NCBI RefSeq assembly: GCF_051388935.1
Contig: NZ_JBPKBI010000018.1
Coordinates: 62,001-126,000, forward strand
Direction: 5' to 3'
DNA from: Yinghuangia sp035454725
Lineage (GTDB): Bacteria > Actinomycetota > Actinomycetes > Streptomycetales > Streptomycetaceae
Length of the DNA stretch: 64,000 nt
Below are positions 34,581 to 42,884 of the stretch, one piece after another (the stretch's first letter is position 1; the number at the start of each line of letters is the position of its first letter). The notes beneath the pieces were generated by a model. It searched no databases, was not told where the DNA came from, and worked only from the letters and a program-made list of their open reading frames with translations. The translations under genes were made by a program, and so were the position numbers.

Positions 34581-35243
34581 TCAGGCGTACGTCTTGAGCT
34601 CGGGCACCGCCGAGATGCCGAGGCCGTAGGCGCTCACGCCGTGCCCGTACACCCCCAGGTAGACGTCGGCGGCCTGACCGGCCATCACCCAGCCGTACTC
34701 CGATTCGCGGTAGCGGAACCGGTTGGGCACCCCGTCGACCGGCAGGGCGAGGCCCGTCCAGCCGTCGCCGTCGAGGTCGTCGGCCAACTCCCAGGCCAGG
34801 TACGTCTGCTGCTCCATCCACTCCTGGCGCATCTCGCGTTCGAGCTCCCACGGCCAGGTGTCGGCCAGCAGCCCCACCCCCGCGACCGATGCCGCACTCG
34901 CCATCGACGTCGCTTCGAGCATCCCGGCCCCGTCGCCGCTCCGCCTGCGTTCCCGCCGCGGCACGGTCACCACCGAGACGAATTTGCGGGGCGTCGGGTC
35001 GCCCGGACGGCGGCTGGGCGAGTCGCCGTGGCCCAGCGTGCCGTACTCCAGCCCCTCCCGGCCCTCGCACACCGAGGCCAGCCAGCGCCGGCCGCTCCAC
35101 CCCTCGTCCAGGCCGTACCACGGGAAGTCCGCGGCAAGGTAGCGGTCGAGCAGCGACGACCGCGTCTCCTTGTCGTTCGGATCGCCCACCGCCCCGTCGC
35201 CCGGCGTCTGTTCGGTCACGCCTGCGTGGCTCATCGTGTCCAT
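34581..35243 (-). CDS. Conserved-looking hypothetical protein
   Basis: 220 residues, no signal peptide. Trp- and acid-rich: AADFPWYGLDEGWSGRRWLA, DTWPWELEREMRQEWMEQQ, LAWELADDLDGDGWTGLALP and a Gly/Tyr-rich end (DVYLGVYGHGVSAYGLGISA). The start is ATG 35243 or ATG 35234; neither has a strong ribosome site. It lies between mrp and tatB, as an uncharacterised gene does in other Streptomyces-like genomes. No function. Confidence 0.7.
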   Translation of the reverse strand: MDTMSHAGVTEQTPGDGAVGDPNDKETRSSLLDRYLAADFPWYGLDEGWSGRRWLASVCEGREGLEYGTLGHGDSPSRRPGDPTPRKFVSVVTVPRRERRRSGDGAGMLEATSMASAASVAGVGLLADTWPWELEREMRQEWMEQQTYLAWELADDLDGDGWTGLALPVDGVPNRFRYRESEYGWVMAGQAADVYLGVYGHGVSAYGLGISAVPELKTYA

Positions 35244-35394
35244 TGCTTAAGCCTTGTCTGCTCGCGCGGCGCTCAGCGGTGCCCGCCGGCACCCGTCCCC
35301 GCTCTCGGACGACGGTACGGCCTGTGCCCGTGCACGCGGGCGGCATTCACCCACGACCCGCCGTTTTCACGCGTCGGCACAGCCGACGGAGCGG

Positions 35395-35829
35395 TCAGGT
35401 CGCGTCGAGGTCGTACGGCGGGCGCTCTCCCGGCTGCACACGCGAGCCGTTCTTCTCCATGGGGTGCGCGACCGAACGCGTGCCGCCCGACGAGCCGCCG
35501 ACGTCGTCGTGGTCGAGGCTGAGCTGTCGGGTCAGATCATGCCGCAGATCGCCGAGCTCCTTGAGGCCGAGATCGTCGTCGTCGCCCATGAGGTTCTTGC
35601 GCACGAACGTCTTCGGATTGAGGTCCTCGAACTTGATGTTCTCGAACTCGGGCCCGAGCTCCTTCTTCAGATCCGAGCGCGCGTTGGTGGAGAACTCCCG
35701 GAATTTCCGTATCGTGCGCGCCGCTTCGCCGACCATCTTGGGCAGCTTGTCAGGACCGAAGATGACGATCGCGAGGACAATGAGCGCGACCATCTCCAAC
35801 GGACCGACGTCGAACACCAGGGACTCCAC
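35395..35829 (-). CDS. tatB: Twin-arginine translocase subunit TatB
   Basis: 144 residues. One N-terminal helix (MVALIVLAIVIFGPDKLPKM) with the FGPDKLP hinge, then an amphipathic helix (RTIRKFREFSTNARSDLKKE) and a polar tail with DDDD. It receives Tat substrates together with TatC. The GTG at 35829 (MESLVFDVGPLE) is chosen because homologues start at this point. It lies downstream of htrA on the same strand, in the order sigE, anti-sigma gene, htrA, tatB. Confidence 0.92.
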   Translation of the reverse strand: MESLVFDVGPLEMVALIVLAIVIFGPDKLPKMVGEAARTIRKFREFSTNARSDLKKELGPEFENIKFEDLNPKTFVRKNLMGDDDDLGLKELGDLRHDLTRQLSLDHDDVGGSSGGTRSVAHPMEKNGSRVQPGERPPYDLDAT

Positions 35830-36002
35830 GGGGGCAAGCGCACCAACGGCCGATCGGCCGACCGGACCCCGACAACAGTAACCGCCGCCGTCGAAGACCG
35901 GCAGCGTCCCTCCGCAATCCACCGCCCGAAATGCCCGGCTGGCCCGAAGATGTGACCGCCCGGCCACCATCGCGCCATACGTCCGTCACACCGGCGGCGA
36001 GA

Positions 36003-37508
36003 TCAGCCGGTCTCCGCCTCCAGGGTCAGCGGCACGGTGAGCTCGCCGCCGCCGCGCTGGATCGTGAGCTCGACGGTCTCGCCCGGCGCCCTGCTGCGGA
36101 CCGCGACGATGAGTTCGTTGGCGTCGGCGACCTTCTTGCCGTCGATCGCGGTGATGATGTCGCCCGGTCGCACGCCGGCCCGGTCCGCCGGGCCGCCGGA
36201 GCGCACGGGCGCCTGTCCCTCGTTCTCGCGGTCGGCCACCCGCGCGCCGACGCCCTCATACCGGGTGTCGAGCGTCACACCGGCCACCGGGTGCACGGCC
36301 TTGCCGTCGTCGATCAACTGCTGCGTCACGCGCTTGGCCTGGTTGATCGGAATCGCGAAGCCGAGGCCGATGCTGCCGGCCGTACCGCTGCCGAACGGGT
36401 CGGCACTGCCGCCGTCGTCCGCCGCCCGGATCGCCGAGTTGACCCCGATGACGCGCCCCGACGCGTCGATCAGCGGCCCGCCGGAGTTGCCCGGGTTGAT
36501 CGGGGCATCGGTCTGTAGCGCACTGATGTACGACGCCTCCTCCCCCGACCCGCCCGCACTCACCGCGCGCTCCTTCGCACTGATGATCCCGGCGGTGACG
36601 GTGCCTTCGAGGTTGTACGGCGCTCCGATCGCGATCACCGGATCGCCCACCTGCGCCGCGTCGGAGTCCCCCAACGGCAGCGGCACCAGGCCCTTGACGT
36701 TCTCGACACGGATCACCGCGAGGTCGTAGCCGGCGTCGCGGCCCACGATCCGCGCCTGGATCTGCTCGCCGCCGTTGAACACCACCGTGATGGAACCGCC
36801 GTCGGCGGCACCCGCCACGACGTGGTTGTTGGTAAGGATGTAGCCCTGGGTGTCGAGCACGAATCCGGTCCCGGTGGCCTGCTCGCCGCCCTTGGACGCG
36901 TGGATGTAGACGACGCCGGGCAACGTCGTCGCGGCCAGGCCCGCCACCGAGTCGCGCGGCCTGTCGGGTTCCGAAGACGAGGGCTGCTTGAGCGTCACCC
37001 CTTTGTTCTCCCGGTCCACCGACCAGGCCGCGACACCGCCGCCGAGCGCCCCGGCCGCGAGCGCGAGGCAGGCGAGGCCGACCGCCGCACGCCACGTCCA
37101 GCGCATCGGCGCCTGCGGGGGCTCCGGCTCGGCCGGGAAAGCCCACGGCGTCGCGACCGGCTGCCCGGGCACGTACGGGAAACCCCACGCCCCGGGGGCA
37201 CCTGGTCCGTGGGGAGATTGCCCGGAGGCGAACGCGGCGGCCGGTTGATCCGCCGGAGGCTCCGGCGGGGCGTCCTTCCCCATCCGCGGCCCGTCGCCCG
37301 GCAGCAACTGCTCCGCAGGTGCCGGTCCGTCCATCCCACTGCCGAGGTGCCCGGCAGGCTGCCCCGCGGTCTCCGGAGGCCGCCACGACGGCTCGCCCGC
37401 TGCCTCAGGAGGAGCGGACGGGGATTCGCCGGGGGCGCCCGGCCTTTCGTGTGCGTCGCCCTGGTCCTCGTCGCCGCCTTGAGGGGCGTCGCCGGGCACG
37501 TCGTTCAT
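36003..37508 (-). CDS. htrA: HtrA/DegP-like serine protease with PDZ domain
   Basis: 501 residues. A Pro/Gly/Asp-rich cytoplasmic N-terminus (about 1-130), one membrane helix (AAVGLACLALAAGALGGGVA), then the extracellular protease with His in LTNNHVVAGA, Asp in DAGYDLAVIRV and Ser in INPGNSGGPLI, and a C-terminal PDZ domain (about 410-500: GPADRAGVRPGDIITAIDG). It should degrade misfolded envelope proteins. The ATG at 37508 has GGAGG 7 nt upstream. It follows the sigE/anti-sigma pair. Confidence 0.95.
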   Translation of the reverse strand: MNDVPGDAPQGGDEDQGDAHERPGAPGESPSAPPEAAGEPSWRPPETAGQPAGHLGSGMDGPAPAEQLLPGDGPRMGKDAPPEPPADQPAAAFASGQSPHGPGAPGAWGFPYVPGQPVATPWAFPAEPEPPQAPMRWTWRAAVGLACLALAAGALGGGVAAWSVDRENKGVTLKQPSSSEPDRPRDSVAGLAATTLPGVVYIHASKGGEQATGTGFVLDTQGYILTNNHVVAGAADGGSITVVFNGGEQIQARIVGRDAGYDLAVIRVENVKGLVPLPLGDSDAAQVGDPVIAIGAPYNLEGTVTAGIISAKERAVSAGGSGEEASYISALQTDAPINPGNSGGPLIDASGRVIGVNSAIRAADDGGSADPFGSGTAGSIGLGFAIPINQAKRVTQQLIDDGKAVHPVAGVTLDTRYEGVGARVADRENEGQAPVRSGGPADRAGVRPGDIITAIDGKKVADANELIVAVRSRAPGETVELTIQRGGGELTVPLTLEAETG

Positions 37509-37740
37509 GGGGGTCCTCCGCTGCGGCCCCTGGCCGCGCCTCTCCAGGTGGGACGCCTGCGGCGCCCCGTCACGGGGACAAGTGTCCCCGGCAGGACGCC
37601 TTCGCGCAGCGCAGCCCCACAACACGCGGGGCGCCCCGCCGAAGCGGGACACCCGGGAACCGGGGAAACATCCGCCAACGCGGCTTTTGCCGGGCGGAAC
37701 ATGGCGCCGGCGACCTTTCGGAAACGGCTGTCGAATCCGG

Positions 37741-37909
37741 CGTCGAGTCGGCGCCGGCCGGTCGATCGGTTGAGCCCGCGCCGAATCCCCACTGGCCCAG
37801 ACCAAGCCGACCGTCAGCCCGCGTCGAGTCGGCGCCGGCCGGTCGATCGGTTGAGCCCGCGCCGAATCCCCACCGATCCGGACCAGGCCGACCGTCAGCC
37901 CGCGTCGAG
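37741..37909. repeat. 81-bp direct tandem repeat
   Basis: Two nearly perfect 81-bp units (37741-37821 and 37822-37902) and the first 7 bases of a third. Each unit carries CGTCGAGTCGGCGCCGGCCG and GTCGATCGGTTGAGCCCGCG. They lie between the anti-sigma gene and htrA, upstream of the htrA start, in a 435-bp gene-free stretch. No protein frame there is convincing. Confidence 0.85.
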
Positions 37910-37943
37910 CCCGCCGACGCGGGGCCGACACGGGGCTTCGGGG

Positions 37944-38609
37944 TCAGATCCGTTCCTCTGTGGCGTCCAAGGACGTGCCCGACAAAGTGCGGCCGACCCC
38001 TGATGCCAGGGTTGCCGGGCTGACCTCGGTCGTTCCCACGGCGGGGGACGTGCCGACCGTGCCTGCCTGTTCTACGAGGTTGCGTTCGACGATCGGGGCG
38101 GCGGGACGGCCGGGCGATCCGTTCGCCGAGCCGCCGGCGATCACCGCGCTGCTCAGCGCCACGGCCATCATCGAGAACGCACCCGCCGCGGCGAATGTGA
38201 GCCGCCGCCTGCTGACCGGCGGGCGGACGCGCGGCGACGTGTTGTTCGGGCGCCCCGCACGCGGTCCGGTGCCGCCACGCGGTCCGGTGCCGCCACGCGG
38301 CCGTGGCGCGGCGGGGCCGCGGTTCACGGGCTGAACGGACCCCCGGGCGCGCGGAGGGGCGACTATGTCGTCGTCGGAAGCACCGGGGCCATCGAAGCCG
38401 CCCGCCCCCAGCGCGAAAAGACGGCCCATCAGGTCCGCGGACGGGCCCGGTTCGGCACTGTTCGCGAGCAGGGCTTTGACGCGCCGTTGCTCCTCCGCCT
38501 CGGCGCGGCAATCGGCGCACTGCGCCAGATGTGCCAGGACCTTCTCCCTGGCATCATGCCCCAGCTCGCCGTCCACGTAGGCGGCCAGCTTGTCCTCGGG
38601 GTGGTTCAC
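37944..38609 (-). CDS. Anti-sigma factor with zinc-binding (ZAS) motif
   Basis: 221 residues. The N-terminal ZAS motif is H27-x3-C31-x2-C34 (HLAQCADC), seen in anti-SigE/RseA-like regulators. A basic low-complexity linker (TGPRGGTGPRAGRPNN) and one membrane-spanning segment (LTFAAAGAFSMMAVALSSAV, about 137-160) follow, then an extracytoplasmic tail of about 60 residues. The GTG at 38609 lies 66 bp after the sigma factor gene. It should hold SigE at the membrane until stress. Confidence 0.9.
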   Translation of the reverse strand: MNHPEDKLAAYVDGELGHDAREKVLAHLAQCADCRAEAEEQRRVKALLANSAEPGPSADLMGRLFALGAGGFDGPGASDDDIVAPPRARGSVQPVNRGPAAPRPRGGTGPRGGTGPRAGRPNNTSPRVRPPVSRRRLTFAAAGAFSMMAVALSSAVIAGGSANGSPGRPAAPIVERNLVEQAGTVGTSPAVGTTEVSPATLASGVGRTLSGTSLDATEERI

Positions 38610-38675
38610 CGGCCGGCCACCTCCCAGGCCCGGCCTACCACCTTGCCGGCGGTCGAACCAACGATCACGGTGCCC

Positions 38676-39425
38676 TCATCTCTGCACCGACGCACACCCC
38701 GGGATCTCCTCGCGGTCGACGGAGGTCCGGGGGGCACGGTGCCGCAGCGCCGCCCGGAGCTGGGACCTGCCGCGGTGGATGCGGCTGCGAACGGTCCCGA
38801 GTTTCACACCGAGCGTGGTGGCGATCTCCTCGTACGACAGGCCCTCGATGTCGCAGAGTACGACCGCGGCACGGAACTCCGGGGCAAGCGCGTCGAGCGC
38901 CTGCTGGATGTCCGCGTCGAAGTGCGCGTCGTCGTACGCCTGTGCCGGGGAGAGCTCGCGTCCGGGCAGCCGCTCGGCTGCGTCGTCGGCGAGGCCCTCG
39001 AACCGGATGCGCTGGCGACGGCGCACCATGTCGAGGAACAGGTTCGTGGTGATCCGGTGCAACCAGCCTTCGAACGTGCCGGGCGTATAGCTCGACAGCG
39101 ATCGAAAGACCCGGACGAACACCTCTTGTGTGATGTCGTCCGCGTCGTGCGGGTTGCCGCTCAGGCGGTAGGCAAGGCGATATACCCGCGCCGAGTGGGT
39201 GCGGACGATGTCCTCCCACGACGGCGGGGTCCACGCGTCGTCTCCCGGTCGGGCGGTCGTGCCCGGTGCGGAGAGCTCCTGCGTGAAGGCCCCCGAGGCC
39301 GCCTTGGTGTCGGCGGGAGCGGGGGATGTCATGCGATCGGTGGTTGCGTTTGCGGCTTCGGCCACGTGATTTGGCATCGGCGCCCCAGCGCGAGGAGCGC
39401 TCTGTCCCTCGCGGTGGTCGTCCAC
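38676..39425 (-). CDS. sigE: ECF sigma factor, SigE type
   Basis: 249 residues. Region 2: YRLAYRLSGNPHDADDITQE, VFVRVFRSL and FEGWLHRITTNLFLDMVRRR. Region 4: ALAPEFRAAVVLCDIEGLSY and the HTH EEIATTLGVKLGTVRSRIHR. A disordered extension of about 55 residues precedes region 2. The start is the GTG at 39425 because AGAGGAGG lies 7 nt upstream. With the ZAS anti-sigma gene, htrA and tatB it forms the envelope-stress block; autoregulation is expected but no promoter consensus could be fixed. Confidence 0.92.
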   Translation of the reverse strand: MDDHREGQSAPRAGAPMPNHVAEAANATTDRMTSPAPADTKAASGAFTQELSAPGTTARPGDDAWTPPSWEDIVRTHSARVYRLAYRLSGNPHDADDITQEVFVRVFRSLSSYTPGTFEGWLHRITTNLFLDMVRRRQRIRFEGLADDAAERLPGRELSPAQAYDDAHFDADIQQALDALAPEFRAAVVLCDIEGLSYEEIATTLGVKLGTVRSRIHRGRSQLRAALRHRAPRTSVDREEIPGCASVQR

Positions 39426-39748
39426 TGCCACACCTCCTCTTTCGAGTAGCGCAACCACCTTAGACAACCTGCCTGTTAAGCCCGGATAAGTGCTTCCAAC
39501 GCCTCTTCGGCACCTCAAACCTGTTTTTGCCTGTTCCACAGAGGTCAACGACCGGTGTGCGCCCGGGGTTCCCGGCGACCGTCCCGGCATCGCCGCAATC
39601 GGCGGGCGGCGGAACCGCCGGGGGCGCGCTCGGCGTCTTCAGCCCGGCAGTGACGCGCCGGGGGCCGCCGCAGGCCGTACCGGCCCGCTGTGACCTGCCT
39701 CGACGCATGGCCGTGCGCCGCGACGGCGCGTGAAGGGCGCCGTGGCTG
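39426..39748. promoter_or_regulatory. Divergent control region of sigE and an O-methyltransferase gene
   Basis: 323 bp without a gene. Minus strand: GGAAC near 39534 resembles an ECF -35, and TAAGGT near 39460 resembles a -10 nearer the gene. The two are not clearly spaced as one promoter. Confidence 0.35.
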
Positions 39749-40447
39749 TTGATTACTCTTGCGCCATCGGAGGTCGCCGGGTCCCGCGCGGCCGGACGCG
39801 AGGAGGAAGCCATCTCCAGCAACCGCCAGGCCCGCTGGGAGTTCGCGGAGGCGTACGCGAGCGAGGACGCCGTCCTCGTCGGGGCCCGCCACCGTGCCCG
39901 TGAGGTCGGCGTCGTGCCGATCAGCCCCGGCGGCGGTTCGGCTCTGGGCTTCCTGGCCGCCGCCACCGGTGCCCGCGCGGTCGCCGAGATCGGCACCGGC
40001 ACCGGCGTGTCGGGCGTCTACCTGCTGCGCGGCATGCGTCCCGACGGTGTGCTGACCACCGTGGACCTGGAGCCGGACCACCAGCGAATCGCCAAGGAGA
40101 CCTACGCCGCGGCGGGGTTTTCCGGCGGCCGGGCGCGCTTCATTCCGGGCCGGGCCGTCGATGTCCTGCCTCGGCTCGCGGACGGCGGCTACGACCTCGT
40201 CTTCTGCGACGGCGACAAGACGGAGTACGGCGACTACCTCGCCGAGGCGCTGCGCCTCCTGCGTCCGGGCGGCGTCGTGTGCTTCGACAACGCCCTGTGG
40301 CACGACCGCGTGGCGGACCCGGTTCACCGCGACCCGGAGACCCAGGCCGTACGCGAACTGCTGCGGTCCGTGCGCGAGAACGACGCCCTGGTGTCGACGC
40401 TGCTGCCGGTGGGCGACGGCCTGCTGTGTGCGGTGCGGCGCGGCTGA
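39749..40447 (+). CDS. SAM-dependent O-methyltransferase
   Basis: 232 residues from a TTG at 39749. Class I Rossmann motifs: AVAEIGTGTGVSGVYLLRGM, LTTVDLEPDHQRIAKETY, YDLVFCDGDKTEYGDYLAEA and VCFDNALWHDRVADP, as in catechol/caffeoyl-type O-methyltransferases. The conserved part begins NRQARWEFAEAY. AGGAGG at 39801-39806 stands 5 nt before an ATC codon (39812), which aligns with the start region of homologues, so the true start may be non-canonical. It diverges from sigE. Substrate unknown. Confidence 0.85.
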   Translation: MITLAPSEVAGSRAAGREEEAISSNRQARWEFAEAYASEDAVLVGARHRAREVGVVPISPGGGSALGFLAAATGARAVAEIGTGTGVSGVYLLRGMRPDGVLTTVDLEPDHQRIAKETYAAAGFSGGRARFIPGRAVDVLPRLADGGYDLVFCDGDKTEYGDYLAEALRLLRPGGVVCFDNALWHDRVADPVHRDPETQAVRELLRSVRENDALVSTLLPVGDGLLCAVRRG

Positions 40448-40474
40448 GCAACCGCCTGACGTGCGGACATACGA

Positions 40475-40554
40475 CGGCCCCGGCCGGTACGTTCTCACAG
40501 ATGCGCCCCGATCCGCAGATCGGGACTCCCCTGAACACATACCGGCCGGGGCCG
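40475..40554. terminator. Nested hairpin between convergent genes
   Basis: CGGCCCCGGCCGGTA (40475-40489) pairs perfectly with TACCGGCCGGGGCCG (40540-40554). Inside the loop CCCGATC (40507-40513) pairs with GATCGGG (40518-40524). It lies between the methyltransferase (+) and DUF3117 (-) genes and probably ends both transcripts. Confidence 0.7.
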
Positions 40555-40603
40555 CTGCTCACCGCGACTCGGTCGAGGGTGGCGCCGGGCTCGTGGCCCC
40601 TCC

Positions 40604-40783
40604 TCAGGAGGCCTTGGCACCCGTGGCGTTCGCCAGCGCCTCGCTGAGCGCACCCGCCTCGTCGGGGGTCAGCTCGACCACGAGCCGCCCTCCGCCCTCG
40701 AGCGGAACGCGCATGACGATGCCCCGCCCTTCCTTGGTCACCTCGAGCGGGCCGTCGCCCGTCCGCGGCTTCATGGCCGCCAT
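40604..40783 (-). CDS. DUF3117 small protein
   Basis: 59 residues: MAAMKPRTGDGPLEVTKEGR, then MRVPLEGGGRLVVELTPDEA and a short helix. This matches DUF3117, a tiny protein nearly universal in actinomycetes. The ATG at 40783 follows GGAAGGGG. Function unknown. Confidence 0.93.
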   Translation of the reverse strand: MAAMKPRTGDGPLEVTKEGRGIVMRVPLEGGGRLVVELTPDEAGALSEALANATGAKAS

Positions 40784-41120
40784 GCTCGTTCCCCTTCCTG
40801 CATATCGACACACCGGTGCTCACCCGGCCACCGGTCTTCGAGCGCATTGATCAGGCCCCATTATCCCGCATTCGGCGGCGTCTTGAGCAACATCGGTCAG
40901 GGAGGACCGTCCCCGGGTGCCCGGCGGGAGCGGAATTCCCGGTCTGTCCGGTCGGATCCGGCCCGTCCGGCCGCGACCGGTCCCGACCTGCGCCGACGCT
41001 GCACGGCCCGGATGCGGCGGCCGGGGCAGCGACGGGCCGGGCGATGCGGTCCGGCATGCTGAGGGCATTCGCGGGCGCGCGGACCTGCCTGCGCCCGCAC
41101 CCACCGACGGGAGACCTTTC
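40784..41120. other. Divergent intergenic region
   Basis: 337 bp between DUF3117 (-) and enoyl-CoA hydratase (+). It should hold both promoters; no clear boxes or repeats seen. Confidence 0.35.
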
Positions 41121-41909
41121 GTGGCCGACAACGTTCTGTACGACCTCGCCGAGGGCGTCGCGACGATCACCCTCAACCGCGCCGACGCGATGAACGCGCT
41201 GGACACCGACACGAAAGCGGCGCTGCGGGACGCCGTTCAGCGCGCCGCCGAGGACGACGCGGTGCGTGCGGTGCTCCTGATCGGGACCGGGCGGGCGTTC
41301 TGCGTCGGCCAGGACCTCAAGCAGCACATCGAGTTGCTCGACAAGAGCCCCGAGGTGACGTTCTCCACAGTCAAGGACCACTACAACCCGCTCGTGACGG
41401 CGATCACGACGATGCGCAAGCCGGTGGTCGCCGCCGTCAACGGCGTCGCGGCCGGGGCGGGCGCGGCGATCGCGTTCGCGTGCGACTTCCGGATCGTCGC
41501 GGACACCGCGGGCTTCAACCTGGCCTTCGCGGGCGTCGCGCTGACCGCGGACTCGGGTGCGTCGTGGACCCTGCCGCGCCTGGTCGGCCACGCAAAGGCG
41601 ACCGAGCTGCTGATGCTTCCGGAGACCATTCCGGCGGCGAAGGCGTTGGAGCTCGGCCTGGCCAACCAGGTGGTTCCGGCCGACGAGGTCGCCACCACGG
41701 CCGGCGCTCTCGCGCGGAGGCTGGCCGAGGGTCCGACGGTCGCGCTGGGTGCGATCAAGGAGTCGCTGGCGTACGCGGCGCACACCTCGGTCGTGGACGC
41801 GCTCGCGAAGGAGGACGAGCTCCAGCTCAAGGTCGGCAAGTCCGACGATCACCGCATCGCGGTGGACGCGTTCCTCGCGAAGCGGAAGCCGGAGTTCACC
41901 GGCAAGTGA
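41121..41909 (+). CDS. Enoyl-CoA hydratase/isomerase (PaaG-like)
   Basis: 262 residues of the crotonase fold. Motifs: GVATITLNRADAMNALD, the oxyanion loop IGTGRAFCVGQDLKQH, NGVAAGAGAAIAFACDFRI and ALTADSGASWTLPRLVG, whose Asp/Ser pattern resembles PaaG-type isomerases. The GTG at 41121 follows GGGAG. It probably acts on phenylacetate-derived or fatty enoyl-CoA; there are no other paa genes nearby. Confidence 0.9.
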   Translation: MADNVLYDLAEGVATITLNRADAMNALDTDTKAALRDAVQRAAEDDAVRAVLLIGTGRAFCVGQDLKQHIELLDKSPEVTFSTVKDHYNPLVTAITTMRKPVVAAVNGVAAGAGAAIAFACDFRIVADTAGFNLAFAGVALTADSGASWTLPRLVGHAKATELLMLPETIPAAKALELGLANQVVPADEVATTAGALARRLAEGPTVALGAIKESLAYAAHTSVVDALAKEDELQLKVGKSDDHRIAVDAFLAKRKPEFTGK

Positions 41910-42242
41910 GCCGGCGGGCCGGCGCACGCGGATGTCGGGCGGCCCGGCCCGGTGCGGCCCAGGCTGTGTCCGGGTTCGCGCCGGGTCGCGCCCGCGTCGC
42001 GCCGGGGCCGGCATCGCTCTTTCACGCTCGCGAGGCGCGGCGCCGCGGCCTGCGGGCGCCCGGCCACCGGAGGAATGTGCGCGGGGGCGCCGATTTCGTC
42101 GCGGACGTCACCGGCACCGGCGCGCATCGCGCCAAACAGGGTTCGCCCCCGCCGGCGCACCCATCCTCAAAGCCGGGTTCGGGCGCCGCTCCCGCGTGGG
42201 CCGCTGCCGGGACGCGGTCGGCGTCTCACACCGGCGGGCGTC
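41910..42242. other. Convergent intergenic region
   Basis: 333 bp between the enoyl-CoA hydratase and 3-methyladenine glycosylase ends. A 15-bp tandem duplication (GCGTCTCACACCGGC at 42221-42235 and 42238-42252) spans the glycosylase stop codon. No long hairpin found. Confidence 0.5.
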
Positions 42243-42884
42243 TCACACCGGCAGGCGCCGCGCGTGGCAGTCGGCGAGGTGGTCGTCCACCAGGCCGCAG
42301 GCCTGCATCATCGCGTAGGCCGTGGTGGGCCCGACGAACTTGAAGCCCTTCTTGCGCAGGTCCTTCGCGAGCGCCTCGGACTCCGGGGTGGTCGCCGGGA
42401 CGTCGGCGACGGTGCGCGGGGCCGCGCGTCGGGCATTGGGCTTCGGGGCGTGCGACCAGATCAGTTTGTCGAGGCCGCCCGGCAGGTCGCGGGCGACTTT
42501 GGCGTTGGCGATGCAGGCGACGATCTTGGCGCGGTTGCGGATGATGCGTGTGTCGTCGAGGAGCCGGGTCACGTCGTCGTCGCCGTACTCCGCGACCTGC
42601 TCGATGGCGAACCCGTCGAACGCCTCGCGGAACCCGACACGGCGGCGCAGGATCGTGAGCCACGACAGGCCCGATTGGAACGCCTCCAGGCACAGCCGCT
42701 CGAACAGGGCGTCGTCGCCGTGCAGCGGCACGCCCCACTCGGTGTCGTGGTAGGCGATGTAGTCGTCGGTGGAGATCCCCCAGGGGCACCGGGCGAGTCC
42801 GTCCGGGCCGACGACCGCGGCGCCCGGCTCGCGCGGGGAGTCGGGTGGGGTTTCGGGGGCGCCGGGTTCCGCTTCGGCCGTCAC
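42243..42884 (-). CDS. tag: DNA-3-methyladenine glycosylase I
   Basis: 213 residues. It removes 3-methyladenine from alkylated DNA. Motifs: RCPWGISTDDYIAYHDTEWG (first zinc ligand), FERLCLEAFQSGLSWLTILR, KKGFKFVGPTTAYAMMQACG and the late DHLADCHAR supplying His/Cys zinc ligands. About 30 extra acidic/Pro residues at the N-terminus precede the conserved core. The GTG at 42884 overlaps the upstream DivIVA-domain gene (GTGA). Confidence 0.93.
   Translation of the reverse strand: MTAEAEPGAPETPPDSPREPGAAVVGPDGLARCPWGISTDDYIAYHDTEWGVPLHGDDALFERLCLEAFQSGLSWLTILRRRVGFREAFDGFAIEQVAEYGDDDVTRLLDDTRIIRNRAKIVACIANAKVARDLPGGLDKLIWSHAPKPNARRAAPRTVADVPATTPESEALAKDLRKKGFKFVGPTTAYAMMQACGLVDDHLADCHARRLPV

Noticed and set aside
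39812..39814. Annotating the methyltransferase start at the ATC codon
   Set aside because: Suggestive ribosome site, but a non-canonical start cannot be claimed without protein data; kept as a finding and the upstream TTG used.
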